DNA of 64,000 nt. It comes from Streptomyces sp. NBC_00690. GTDB lineage: Bacteria > Actinomycetota > Actinomycetes > Streptomycetales > Streptomycetaceae. Numbering within the stretch: position 1 is the first letter of the stretch; the number at the start of each line of letters is the position of its first letter. A program made the translations under genes and the position numbers. The notes under the pieces are model-generated. The model was given only the letters and a program-made list of their open reading frames with translations. It had not been told where the DNA came from and searched no databases. The stretch lies in NCBI RefSeq assembly GCF_036226685.1, contig NZ_CP109009.1, positions 2,852,001-2,916,000 of the forward strand, read 5' to 3'. This document shows positions 1 through 8,343 of the stretch, piece by piece.

Positions 1-726
1 CGGGGCCGCTCCGCGCTGTGCAAGCAGCCGCAGGGCGGTGCACTCACCGATGGAACGATCTCGATGGGCGCCGGACTGGCCCAGTTGGTGAAGGTGCCCG
101 CGGCGCAGGCGTTCGGCACCGGCTCAGCGCCGCTGCGGCACGCGGCCATGGGCGAGCCGCTGGCCTGCGTCACCCACTCGGCACGGCTCGGCGGACTGCG
201 CGCCGGTGACCGGGTGGCCGTCGTGGGCGCCGGGTACATGGGCCGACTGCACCTGGCCCTGGCCAAGCTCCGCGGAGCCGCTTCGGTCGGGCTCATCGAC
301 ATCAGCGACGCCCGGCTGTCCGAGGCCCGTGAAGCCGGCGCCGACTGGACCAGCACCCCCGAAGAAGCGGTGGCGACCGGCGGCAAGCAGGACCTGGTGT
401 TCGTCACCGCGGGTGCGCCCGGCGCCCTGGAGACGGCGGTGTCGATGTGCGACGACGGCGGTACGGTCGTTCTGTTCGGCGCATTCCCCAAGGAGCTGTC
501 CGAGGGACTGAGCCCGGATCTGATCCACCACCACGAGTTGACCGTCCTCGGTGTCTTCAGCCATGAGCCGCAGGACTGGACCGAGGCTGCGGCACTGATC
601 GCCTCCGGTCGGCTCGGCGCCGACCTCGACGCACTGGTGACGGCGGAGTTCCCGCTCACCGAGGTGGACGAGGCGCTGCGACTGGCCGCGAAGTCGCCGG
701 TCTACCGAGTCCTCGTGGGCGGCTGA
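1..726 (+). CDS. Zinc-type alcohol dehydrogenase family protein, C-terminal part (5' truncated)
   Basis: The reading frame is open from the first base, so the N-terminal catalytic domain lies left of the window. What remains is mostly the Rossmann NAD(P)-binding domain of a medium-chain dehydrogenase: a nucleotide-binding stretch AVVGAGYMGRLHLALAKL follows GDRV, and an acidic LIDISD turn ends the second strand, which suits NAD binding. The usual closing segment with a TEFPLTEVDEAL-like stretch (here TAEFPLTEVDEALRLA) is present. The likely role is oxidation of a polyol, sugar or alcohol. The stop lies two bases before the FGGY kinase start, so the two are co-transcribed and probably act in one carbohydrate pathway. 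The substrate cannot be read from this fragment. Zinc-binding residues are not visible because the N-terminal part is missing. Confidence 0.8.
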   Translation, partial: RGRSALCKQPQGGALTDGTISMGAGLAQLVKVPAAQAFGTGSAPLRHAAMGEPLACVTHSARLGGLRAGDRVAVVGAGYMGRLHLALAKLRGAASVGLIDISDARLSEAREAGADWTSTPEEAVATGGKQDLVFVTAGAPGALETAVSMCDDGGTVVLFGAFPKELSEGLSPDLIHHHELTVLGVFSHEPQDWTEAAALIASGRLGADLDALVTAEFPLTEVDEALRLAAKSPVYRVLVGG

Positions 727-728
727 CC

Positions 729-2084
729 GTGTCGCCCGCGTCCGCTCCGGTCGTCATCGGGGTCGACCTGGGAAGCAACTCCGCCCGTGCGCTGGCCCTT
801 GACCCCGAAGGCCGCACCCTCGGCAGCGCCACGTCCGGCTACTCGGGCGCCGCGTCCTGGCAGCCCGGCCATGCCGACCCCCGGGGTTGGCTGGCCGGTG
901 CCGTCGAATCGGTGCGCCGACTGGCGGCCCAACTGCCGTCCGCGGCGCACCCGGTAGCGCTCTGTTTCGGCGGCCAGAGCCCCACCACGATCGCGACCGG
1001 CACCGGTGGGCCGACGGCGCTGACCTGCCGCCATCCGGCCGGTGCCACGGGCTCCCCGGTGGAGCAGCACCACGCCCAGAGCGCGCTGTTGGGCGAGGAG
1101 TACGGCTCCGGTGCCGTGGTCTGGCAGCTGTATGACTGGGTGATGGCCGAACTCGGCGCGAACCGGCACCAGTCCCGCTGGCCCGGGGACCCGCTGCTGA
1201 ACGGCTACGGCCCCCCTGCCGCGACCGGTTCGGTGGTCGGAACAGTCAGTGGGGACAGTGGTCTCGTCGCCGGTACGCCCCTGGTGGCCGGGGCGCAGGA
1301 CGCGTACCTGGCGTTCTGGGCGGGCGGGCTCGACGAGCCGGGCCGCGCTATGGACCCGGGCGGGCGCACCGGAGGGCTGGCCGTCGCGGTCGCCGCGGGT
1401 TCCCCGGCCGCAGATCACTACGCACTGCCCAGCGCCGTACCGGGACTCGACATCGTCGGCGGACCGGTCGCGGCCCACGGTCTGATGCTGGAGTGGCTCA
1501 GCAGTCTCACCGGACGTGAGGTCCCCGATCTGCTGGCGCTGGCGGCCGATGTGCCCCCCGGGGCTCGGGGCGTGACCGTCATCCCCTATCTGGAGGGCGA
1601 GCGGGCGCCCCGCTGGAACCGGGCGCTCCGCAGTGAGATCCACGGTCTGTCCGCATCGGCAGGCCCGGGTGACATCGCTCGGGCGGCGCTGGAGGGCGCC
1701 GCGTACGGACTGGCGCACATCGCCTTGGAGTTGGCCGCCAAACAGGCCCCGATCCGCACCCTGGTCTGCGCGGGTTCGCCGGCCCGCAGCCGACTGTGGT
1801 GCTCGGTGAAGGCATCGGTCCTGGGAGTGCCGGTCGAGGTGCCCGATCCGGTGGACGTCGCCGCCTACGGCGCGGCGCTCGCCGCGGGCGCCGGTGCCGG
1901 CTGGTGGCCGGCACCGGGGAAGGGACGGGGCGGCGACTGGCCCCGACCGCGGATGACGCTGATCGAACCGGAGCCCGATCCGGTGTACGAGGAGGGGCTG
2001 CGGCAGTTCCTCGCCCTCGGGGACGCGGGCGTGGCACGGGTCGCCGAACGAGAAGCCCGAACGGCCGCCCCGGCAGCGGTCTGA
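729..2084 (+). CDS. FGGY-family carbohydrate kinase
   Basis: This 451-residue protein starts at GTG two bases after the dehydrogenase stop. The N-terminal ATPase fold shows the phosphate-binding loop VVIGVDLGSNSARALALD. Further on come the family landmarks GGPVAAHGLMLEWL and YLEGERAPRWN, the second being typical of xylulokinase-like FGGY members, and an adenosine-binding segment near CAGSPARSRLWCSV. The length is slightly below the usual 480 to 500 residues. It should phosphorylate a sugar or polyol made by the adjacent dehydrogenase; the class I aldolase at 15681-16454 could act later in the same route, which is inference. The central part (around MDPGGRTGGLAVAV) is less conserved than in classical xylulokinases, so xylulose is not assured as substrate. 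Confidence 0.82.
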   Translation: MSPASAPVVIGVDLGSNSARALALDPEGRTLGSATSGYSGAASWQPGHADPRGWLAGAVESVRRLAAQLPSAAHPVALCFGGQSPTTIATGTGGPTALTCRHPAGATGSPVEQHHAQSALLGEEYGSGAVVWQLYDWVMAELGANRHQSRWPGDPLLNGYGPPAATGSVVGTVSGDSGLVAGTPLVAGAQDAYLAFWAGGLDEPGRAMDPGGRTGGLAVAVAAGSPAADHYALPSAVPGLDIVGGPVAAHGLMLEWLSSLTGREVPDLLALAADVPPGARGVTVIPYLEGERAPRWNRALRSEIHGLSASAGPGDIARAALEGAAYGLAHIALELAAKQAPIRTLVCAGSPARSRLWCSVKASVLGVPVEVPDPVDVAAYGAALAAGAGAGWWPAPGKGRGGDWPRPRMTLIEPEPDPVYEEGLRQFLALGDAGVARVAEREARTAAPAAV

Positions 2085-2172
2085 GCCAACGCGCGGCCCA
2101 CGGTCGCACAGCAGGGAACGGTCCGCGCGAGTGCCGCGCGGTGACCGAACGAGCATCGAGCATGGAGTCGAA

Positions 2173-2571
2173 ATGCCCAACCCCGTGATCTTCATGGATC
2201 TGCCGACCCCCGATGTGGAGGCCACCTCGGTCTTCTACGCGGACCTGTTCGGCTGGACCTTCAACCGGCGCCCGGCCGGCAAGTTCTCCGAGGTGCTGCC
2301 CGGTGTGAAGCCCAACCTCGGCATCCACCTGGACGAACGCCCCTCCACGGGCGGTCCGGTGCCGCGGATCTACGTCATGGTCGACGAGCCGCCCGCCTAT
2401 CTGGAGAAGGCCGTGGCAGGCGGCGCCTCGGTGCTCTGGGAAGAGAAGCCGTGGGAGGAGTTCGAGGCCCGGTACGCGGCGTTCCGTGACCCCTGGGGCA
2501 ATGAAGTCGTGCTCTGGCGCGACAAGGGCACCTACTTCAAGAGCGGCCACGCCCCCGAGGCGAAGGCGTAG
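2173..2571 (+). CDS. VOC family (glyoxalase/bleomycin resistance-like) protein
   Basis: A 132-residue protein with a single vicinal-oxygen-chelate domain. The start at ATG 2173 was chosen because GGAG sits five bases upstream; the longer in-frame version from 2131 adds residues that do not fit the fold. It begins with the beta-alpha-beta module FMDLPTPDVEATSVFYADL followed by FGW, and ends with the strand FRDPWGNEVVLWRDKG that carries the usual metal-ligand position. It is a close paralogue of the next gene (2664-3107), sharing DLPTPDVEA and the DPWGN end. VOC proteins include lyases, isomerases, dioxygenases and binding proteins, so no reaction is assigned. It probably belongs to the same operon as the kinase, 88 bases upstream. 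Confidence 0.8.
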   Translation: MPNPVIFMDLPTPDVEATSVFYADLFGWTFNRRPAGKFSEVLPGVKPNLGIHLDERPSTGGPVPRIYVMVDEPPAYLEKAVAGGASVLWEEKPWEEFEARYAAFRDPWGNEVVLWRDKGTYFKSGHAPEAKA

Positions 2572-2663
2572 ATCCGTAGGCCGCCGACACCGTCCCGGCT
2601 CCGGCGGCCCATCGCGTACTCCACGAACCACCAGGCACGACCGAGAAAGCCCGAGGAACCGCC

Positions 2664-3107
2664 ATGACCAACACCCTGATCTTCGTCGATCTCCCCACCC
2701 CCGACGTCGAGGCGTCGACGGAGTTCTACCGCGAGCTGTTCGGTTGGACGATCAACCCCCGTCCGCAGGGCGTCTTCCACCAGGTGGTGCCTGGTGAGGG
2801 CCTGCACCTGGGCATCTTCAGCGAGACCGAGCAGTACCCGGACCCGGCCCCGCTGCCGACGCAGCCGCGTTCGGGCCTGCACACCCGCGTCTACATCCTG
2901 GTCGACGCCCCTCCCGGTGACTACCTCAACAAGGCGGTGCTGCTGGGCGCGACCGCGCTGTGGGAGCAGAGCTTCTGGAAGGAGTTCAACGGGCACCACG
3001 CCTCGTTCCTGGACCCGTGGGGGAACCAGATCGTGATGTGGCGCGCACCGGACGCGGACGAGAAGGATGCCGCGGGCGAGGCCGCCGCGGCGGAGTCCGA
3101 CAGCTGA
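2664..3107 (+). CDS. VOC family (glyoxalase-like) protein, paralogue of the upstream gene
   Basis: A 147-residue VOC protein starting at ATG 2664. The N-terminal module FVDLPTPDVEASTEFYREL plus FGW, and the C-terminal FLDPWGNQIVMWRAPD, closely parallel those of the preceding gene, so the two probably arose by tandem duplication. The central part differs by a short insertion after LGIFSETEQYPDP. The acidic and alanine-rich tail of about 20 residues is probably disordered. The gap to the upstream gene is 92 bases. The enzyme activity is unknown. This gene ends the left catabolic block. The next 262 bases (3108-3369) hold no convincing gene. Confidence 0.8.
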   Translation: MTNTLIFVDLPTPDVEASTEFYRELFGWTINPRPQGVFHQVVPGEGLHLGIFSETEQYPDPAPLPTQPRSGLHTRVYILVDAPPGDYLNKAVLLGATALWEQSFWKEFNGHHASFLDPWGNQIVMWRAPDADEKDAAGEAAAAESDS

Positions 3108-3369
3108 CGGAACAAGGCGTCACGGCGAAGTACCGTGTCCGCCCGGCACACCGCACTCGGCTGGAATCTCCCCGGCCGAGTGCGTGCCTTTCCGCGGCGC
3201 AACCAAGCACACCGCCGACCGCCACCACCTGCCGTCCCCGAACGCCGTCCGACAGGACTGACCGTCCCCGAACGCCGCACCCGGGACTGTGGTTCCCGCC
3301 TCCGACGCCTCTCGCTCGTCCGGCAGCTCCCGGATCACCAGGTGCCGAAGCCGATCAGCAAGCATCCGT

Positions 3370-3831
3370 TCATCCGGCCCTGGCGTCATCCGGGCGCCCG
3401 AGCGCGGCAGTTTCGGTATCGGCTCCCGGCTCAACGGTCCGTACGACCAGGACATATCGCCCCGACCAGTCCGACGCGGTGAGCGTGAAGGGGTCGCCGT
3501 CCCGCAACCGTCGATAGGCGGCCACTCGCCCCTCCTCATCCGCCACCCAGTTGCGCAACTGCGTGGGCGCGTCCCCGAGGTCGAGCCAATCGTCGGGGTC
3601 CATGCAGGTCAGGGTGCTGGACCAGGGCACATCGGGATCGGGGTCCAGTCCGTTGGCGATGCGGGACGCCTGGACACAGGTCCACCGCAACGCACGTCCT
3701 GCATAAGGGGTGGTGAACCTCCCGAGCACCAGCCGAGCCGCCCCTGTCCCTCCGTCGCCGTCCTGTTCGGCCTCGGCAACGATCTCGGCAATGACCTCCG
3801 CCCGATATACAGGGCCCTCGGGGTCAGTCAT
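3370..3831 (-). CDS. Hypothetical protein downstream of an anti-sigma-type ATPase
   Basis: A 153-residue protein on the minus strand. It starts at ATG 3831, 36 bases after the stop of the ATPase gene 3868-4329, with no other in-frame start between, so the two are probably one transcript. It is acidic and tryptophan-containing (RYVLVVRTVEPG near the end), with no membrane segment or signal peptide. I do not recognise the family. Genes of this kind often accompany RsbW-like ATPases in Streptomyces. Its codon use, with strong G/C third positions, supports it as a real gene. Function unknown. Confidence 0.6.
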   Translation of the reverse strand: MTDPEGPVYRAEVIAEIVAEAEQDGDGGTGAARLVLGRFTTPYAGRALRWTCVQASRIANGLDPDPDVPWSSTLTCMDPDDWLDLGDAPTQLRNWVADEEGRVAAYRRLRDGDPFTLTASDWSGRYVLVVRTVEPGADTETAALGRPDDARAG

Positions 3832-3867
3832 CGTCGACGGGCTGATGGCACACCGTGGCCTGGGTCG

Positions 3868-4329
3868 TCATCCGCGCACCACCTCCAGGTCGGCCCAGAC
3901 CCGCTTGCCCCACCGCAGCGGATCAACGCCCCACCGGCCGCAGGACAGGGCAGCCACCATCGCCAGCCCCCGCCCGGACTCGTCGTCGACGTCGGCCGTC
4001 TTCGACCGCGGCACCTGCCTGGATCGATCCACCACGGCCACCCGCACCACACACTCGTCCAGCCGTGTCACGGTCACGCGGACCGTTCTTAGCCGGGCGT
4101 GCACCACGGCGTTCGACATCAGTTCGCTGACGACGACCCATGCCGCGTCCTCCAGTTCCTCCAGCCCCCAGGCCCGAAGCGCTGAGGAGACCAGACGCCG
4201 TGCCGCTCGGACGGACTCCGGCGCCCGGCGCAGGGACTGCGAGTAGGCGGGCCGCCCGACTGCTGCGGACTCGATCACGGGCGGATCGGTCGTCGCCCCC
4301 CTGCCGCTCGGGTTCTGCTGACCAGTCAC
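3868..4329 (-). CDS. ATP-binding protein of the RsbW/histidine-kinase-like ATPase family
   Basis: A 153-residue protein with a GHKL/HATPase fold. The N-box region reads VVSELMSNAVVHARLRTVRV and the G1-type motif is DESGRGLAMVAALS, as in Streptomyces anti-sigma-factor-like serine kinases. I chose GTG 4329 because GGGAG lies eight bases upstream; the open frame runs back to 4737 but would overlap the divergent gene at 4500. Proteins of this family phosphorylate or sequester a regulatory partner and are very numerous in Streptomyces; the partner is not evident. It is divergent from the regulator at 4500 across a 170-base intergenic region that must hold both promoters. Confidence 0.8.
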   Translation of the reverse strand: MTGQQNPSGRGATTDPPVIESAAVGRPAYSQSLRRAPESVRAARRLVSSALRAWGLEELEDAAWVVVSELMSNAVVHARLRTVRVTVTRLDECVVRVAVVDRSRQVPRSKTADVDDESGRGLAMVAALSCGRWGVDPLRWGKRVWADLEVVRG

Positions 4330-4499
4330 GCCCCGGGCTCCCCTCAGTGGCTTGCTCACATACGAGCCAACTCCCCTGGAGCGCGGGCCGTCGGAAGCCT
4401 GGACAGACCTTGCCTCCGGACTTTTCACCGCAATCGGACTTCCCGATCCGCCCAGACCCGCTACCTTCTGTGGTCGACCGAACCACGGAAGGTGATGAG

Positions 4500-5804
4500 G
4501 TGTCTGATCTGACGTCCTTCGAACACGCCTGTCTGCTGCAAGGGTGGGCGAAGCCGGCGGACTTCCTACGGGCGTTCCAGGCCACCGCGGACGTCCTGCA
4601 TGAGTCACCCGCACTGACCGACCGCCAATTACGCCGGTGGCGCCAGCCCGCGCCTCCGGCGCCAAGGCGGCGCGCCTGGCGGATTCTGCATGCGATGTTC
4701 GGCATCTGTCCGACCGAACTCGGGTTCCCTGGACCACCGCCAGGTGTCACCTTGGGGGGTGAACCTCTTCACACACAGAGAGGCACTTCCGTGGACCGTC
4801 GCGCATTCCTCACCGACTCCCTCGGTGCGGCAGCCTCCGTGAGTCTCCCCGCCCATCTGCGGCCACTCACCCCTCCGGGAAAGTCCGGCTCGGTCGGTAC
4901 CGCCCATCTCCTCGAACTCCGCGAGGGTCTGCACTCCCTCTTCCAACTCGACGATGCCTACGGCGGCGCCGCCGTCCGCTCACTGGCCCTCCGGCACCTG
5001 CGCCGAGTCAGCCGGGTCATCGACACCAGCACCTATCCCGACACGATCGGTCGCCAACTCAAGCTCCTCGCCGGGGAGATCACCGGATGGTGCGGCTGGC
5101 TGCACTACGACGCCAACAACCAGGACACCGCCCGCCGATACTGGGGCGAGGCCCTGACCACGGCTGCCACCCTTGGGGACGCCAACCTGGAGATCCTGGT
5201 CTTCTCCCAGATGAGCTTGCAGGCATCCTGCGAAGGCCGGCCACAGGACGGCCTCGATTTAGCCCGCGCCGGCCAAGAACGCGCCACCCGTCTGGGCTCG
5301 CCGGTGCTCCAGTCCATCATGGCCTGCCGGGAGACTCGCGCTCTGTCCGGGATGGCCGACGGTAAGACGGCAGGCCGCCGCCTCAGCGATGCCATGCGCT
5401 TCCTCGACTACAAGGGACGCGGGCGCCCCTCCTCTGAATGGGCCGCCTTCCACGGGCCGACGGAAGTGGAGTACTGCCAAGGTCTCCTCTACAACGAACT
5501 AGGCAACCACCGGGCCGCCGTCCCCTTCTTCCGCGCCTCCCTGGCCCATCAGAGGAGCAGCTACGGGCGCAATCGGGCGTTGTACCGGCTGATGCTCGCC
5601 AACACCCTGGTCAAGGCCGACGAGGTCGAGGAGGGCGCCGCCTACGCGGTGGAAACCCTGGGGCACCTGGACGAGGTCGAGTCCGGCCGTGTCATGCGTC
5701 GCCTCGCTGAGGTGGCCGATGCACTCCGCCCGGTCGATACCGCCTCCGCCAAGAACGCCGTCGAGCAACTGGACGACTACGCCCGCTTGAAGAGTGCGGC
5801 TTGA
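4500..5804 (+). CDS. TPR-containing regulator-like protein upstream of the RiPP cluster
   Basis: A 434-residue protein starting at GTG 4500, chosen for the GGAAGG site seven bases upstream. The first 80 residues look like a degenerate helix-turn-helix region (FLRAFQATADVLHESPALTD). Residues 99-116 (DRRAFLTDSLGAAASVSL) form the internal DRRxFL segment seen in many Streptomyces TPR regulators. From about residue 130 to the end there are helical repeats typical of TPRs, for example LLAGEITGWCGWLHYDANNQ and ALYRLMLANTLVKADEVEEG. It lies 108 bases upstream of the graspetide precursor in the same direction and may control it. The DRR segment resembles a twin-arginine signal but is internal, so export is unlikely. 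Regulation of the cluster is inferred from position only. Confidence 0.7.
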   Translation: MSDLTSFEHACLLQGWAKPADFLRAFQATADVLHESPALTDRQLRRWRQPAPPAPRRRAWRILHAMFGICPTELGFPGPPPGVTLGGEPLHTQRGTSVDRRAFLTDSLGAAASVSLPAHLRPLTPPGKSGSVGTAHLLELREGLHSLFQLDDAYGGAAVRSLALRHLRRVSRVIDTSTYPDTIGRQLKLLAGEITGWCGWLHYDANNQDTARRYWGEALTTAATLGDANLEILVFSQMSLQASCEGRPQDGLDLARAGQERATRLGSPVLQSIMACRETRALSGMADGKTAGRRLSDAMRFLDYKGRGRPSSEWAAFHGPTEVEYCQGLLYNELGNHRAAVPFFRASLAHQRSSYGRNRALYRLMLANTLVKADEVEEGAAYAVETLGHLDEVESGRVMRRLAEVADALRPVDTASAKNAVEQLDDYARLKSAA

Positions 5805-5912
5805 TGCCGAGCCGTTGAGGGCTGGCGACAGAAAAGACCCTTATGTCCTATCGGTTGCCACGGTGCACATGGAGAATGCGCTGCCCTGGCAAGCCAGGCT
5901 TCGAGGAGAAGA

Positions 5913-6191
5913 ATGAACCGATACACCGAAGTGCCGTGGGGCCTGACGCGGATGGAGCCCTACCCGACGCTGAGCCGTCAGACCGCAACGCTCGTGGGAT
6001 TGGACCCGGACACCCAGACCGCGATCTACCAGGACGCCGACGGCCGCCGACTGGAGATGGGCAAGCACTCGACGCATCGGGGCGTGGAGACCGGGACTAG
6101 GACCAATCCCGGAGACGGTGCCAGCCCAGGTTCATTCGATGAGGATCACGATCAGAAGACCGAGCAAGATGAGGCCGAGGACGGCTTCTGA
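5913..6191 (+). CDS. Graspetide precursor peptide (putative ATP-grasp target RiPP)
   Basis: A 92-residue precursor starting at ATG 5913, with AGGAGAAG just upstream. The leader carries the conserved VPWGLTRMEPYP segment (residues 7-18), which in this family serves as recognition element for the ATP-grasp ligase. LDPDTQTAIYQDADG (30-44) and EMGKHSTHRGVETGTRT (48-64) follow, typical of the actinobacterial family named 'putative ATP-grasp target RiPP'. The C-terminal tail (about 62-92) is rich in Asp, Glu, Thr, Ser and one Lys, the groups needed for ester or amide cross-links. Two Asp-Gly pairs occur in the tail (residues 68-69 and 90-91) and are candidates for aspartimide formation. Two bases separate it from the ligase gene. 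The exact core boundary and ring pattern are not visible. Confidence 0.88.
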   Translation: MNRYTEVPWGLTRMEPYPTLSRQTATLVGLDPDTQTAIYQDADGRRLEMGKHSTHRGVETGTRTNPGDGASPGSFDEDHDQKTEQDEAEDGF

Positions 6192-6193
6192 GC

Positions 6194-7150
6194 ATGAGCA
6201 CCCGCCGTCCAGTGGTGGTGCTCACGGAGTTGGCCGACCCCACAGCCGACTGGGTCATCACCGAGCTGAACGAGCGGCGGGTTCCCGTCATCCGCATCGA
6301 TCCGGGAGCGGACGCGGTGACGTTGTCCGCGCTCGCCCTACCCGGGCGCTCGTGGACGGGACCCCTGACGGCTGATGGCCGCACCTTCGACCTCGGCGAT
6401 GTGCGTTCGGTCTACCACCGAAGGCCGTCCCCGTTCGTTGCACCGGATCACCTGGACTCCCAGCAGCGGGCTTTCATCACCGCCCATGCGCGTCACGGCC
6501 TGGGCGGTGTGTTGGGGGCACTCGACTGCCTGTACGTAAACCACCCGCACCGCAATCTGGCCGCTGGGTACAAGCCGCGCCAGACCACCGAGGCCGCGCG
6601 GGCAGGTCTGACCGTCCCTCCGACGCTCATCACGAACGATCCCGCCGAGGCTCGCGCCTTCGCCGAGGAGTACGGGCCGATCGTCTACAAGCCGCTGCGG
6701 TCCACCGCGTACATCGAGGACGGTGAGCACCGGACGATTTGGGTGCGGCAGGTCGATCCAGGCGAGATAGGGGACGGAGTGTCGGCCTGCCCTCACCTCT
6801 TCCAGAAGGCCGTGAGCAAGGTGGCGGACGTCCGGGTCGCGGTCGTCGGCGACAGGCTGTTCGCCAGCCGGATCACCGTGGACGGCGACCATCTGGACTG
6901 GCGGTGGGACTACGACCGGATCGTCTTCGATCCCATCGAGGTACCCGTCGAGGTGCAACTCGGGATTCACCGGTTCATGCACCGGCTGGGCCTCGTCTTC
7001 GGAGCATTCGACTTCGGCCTCGACCAGGATGGCCGCTGGTGGATGTTCGAGTGCAATCCGAACGGGCAGTGGGCGTTCGTAGACATCCCGACCCGTATCG
7101 CCATCGCCGCCGCACTCGCCGACGTACTGGAGAAAGGACTCCTCGCATGA
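6194..7150 (+). CDS. ATP-grasp ribosomal peptide maturase (graspetide ligase)
   Basis: A 318-residue ATP-grasp ligase of the SAV_5884 type. It should form ester or amide links between side chains of the precursor made by the preceding gene, using ATP to activate Asp or Glu carboxylates. The N-terminal domain begins VVVLTELADPTADWVITELN. The ATP-grasp core shows PIVYKPLRSTAYIEDGE, the phosphate/adenine-binding strand DVRVAVVGDRLFASRI, and the metal-binding end FGAFDFGLDQDGRWWMFECN followed by PNGQW. Its length suits the family. The start is two bases after the precursor stop, and the end overlaps the methyltransferase start by four bases, so the three form a translationally coupled unit. Confidence 0.9.
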   Translation: MSTRRPVVVLTELADPTADWVITELNERRVPVIRIDPGADAVTLSALALPGRSWTGPLTADGRTFDLGDVRSVYHRRPSPFVAPDHLDSQQRAFITAHARHGLGGVLGALDCLYVNHPHRNLAAGYKPRQTTEAARAGLTVPPTLITNDPAEARAFAEEYGPIVYKPLRSTAYIEDGEHRTIWVRQVDPGEIGDGVSACPHLFQKAVSKVADVRVAVVGDRLFASRITVDGDHLDWRWDYDRIVFDPIEVPVEVQLGIHRFMHRLGLVFGAFDFGLDQDGRWWMFECNPNGQWAFVDIPTRIAIAAALADVLEKGLLA

Positions 7151-8343
7151 CAGACGCCGCCCCCGACGGGCTCGCGGCCCGGCTTCGCGCACAACTGGCC
7201 GACCGACTGGCGGAGACCGGGCTGCTCCGCTCCGGTGTCTGGCGGGCGGCTGTCATGGCCGTGCCCCGGGAGGTCTTCGTCCCCGCGTTCTTCCGCCGGA
7301 GTGACGGGCCCCAGGGGACCGTGTGGACTCCGGCGACGCCAGCCACCGAGACCTCCGGCGCCTGGCTGGAGGAGGTGTACGCGGACGAGACCCTGGTCAC
7401 CCAGCTCGATGGCGGCGTGCACCCCGGCGATGTGGATGGCCCGGTCAGCGGGGACCCCACGTCCTCCTCCACTCTCCCGGGCCTCGTCGTACGGATGCTG
7501 GAGGACCTGGACCCAAAGGACGGCGCCCGCGTCCTGGAGATCGGCACGGGCACCGGCTACTCCACCGCGCTGATGTGCCACCGTCTCGGCAGCGACCATG
7601 TCACCTCGATCGAGTATGACCCCGCCACCGCCGCCAGCGCCCGCACTGCGATCGCCACGGCCGGGTACAGCCCCCGGCTCATCCAGAGCGACGGCCTCCA
7701 AGGTGACGACGACGGCGCGCCGTACGACCACTTGATCGCCACCTGCTCCGTGCGCACGATCCCGCCCGCCTGGCTCCACCAGGTCAAACCCGGTGGCACG
7801 ATCCTCACCACGGTGTCGGGCTGGCTCCACGGCTCCGGCCTCGCCCGTCTCAGCGTCGGCGAGGACGGTACCGCCTTCGGCACGTTCCTGCCCGGCACCG
7901 TCTCCTTCATGATTGCTCGTCCCCATGCCGCCCCCGACCTGGGCGATTTCTCCAGCCTGCTGCGGCAACCGGCCGAGGAACGCCCTGCCCACCACGGCCC
8001 GGAGGTCTTCCGGGACTGGGTCCCGCTGTTCCTCACCCAGCTCGCCGCTCCCAAAGCCCAGGGCATCTCCACCAGACTGGACGGGGGCCCGTGGCTGGCG
8101 CACACCATCGACGTTGGCAGCGGCTCCTTCGCCACCCTGGTCCCCGGCGAGGACAGCGGCAGCGGATTCCGTGTACGCCAGGGCGGGCCCCACCGGCTCT
8201 GGGACGATGTCGAAGCCGCCGTCGACGCTTGGAAGGCCGCAGGCTCACCTCCCCAGACCGCCTTCACTCTCACCATCACCCCCACCGAACAGCGGGTACG
8301 TCTCAACACCCCCGAAGGGCCGAGTTGGACCCTCCCAACCTGA
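7147..8343 (+). CDS. Methyltransferase of ATP-grasp peptide maturase system (PIMT-like)
   Basis: A 398-residue homologue of protein L-isoaspartyl O-methyltransferase. Residues 129-140 give SAM motif I (VLEIGTGTGYST). Upstream, TSSSTLPGLV matches the PIMT substrate-binding loop region. Later comes GGTILTTVSGWLHG. A C-terminal extension of about 170 residues beyond the PIMT fold is characteristic of RiPP-associated members. In characterised graspetide clusters such as that of fuscimiditide, this enzyme methylates an Asp of the cyclised peptide, which then closes to an aspartimide. The same role is inferred here. The ATG at 7147 overlaps the ligase stop. No exporter or protease gene follows, so leader removal would depend on host enzymes. 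Confidence 0.87.
   Translation: MTDAAPDGLAARLRAQLADRLAETGLLRSGVWRAAVMAVPREVFVPAFFRRSDGPQGTVWTPATPATETSGAWLEEVYADETLVTQLDGGVHPGDVDGPVSGDPTSSSTLPGLVVRMLEDLDPKDGARVLEIGTGTGYSTALMCHRLGSDHVTSIEYDPATAASARTAIATAGYSPRLIQSDGLQGDDDGAPYDHLIATCSVRTIPPAWLHQVKPGGTILTTVSGWLHGSGLARLSVGEDGTAFGTFLPGTVSFMIARPHAAPDLGDFSSLLRQPAEERPAHHGPEVFRDWVPLFLTQLAAPKAQGISTRLDGGPWLAHTIDVGSGSFATLVPGEDSGSGFRVRQGGPHRLWDDVEAAVDAWKAAGSPPQTAFTLTITPTEQRVRLNTPEGPSWTLPT

Noticed and set aside
4792..4850. Twin-arginine signal peptide (DRRAFL) in the TPR regulator
   Set aside because: The segment is at residues 99-116 of a protein whose start has a good ribosome-binding site, and the same internal motif is common in cytoplasmic Streptomyces TPR regulators.
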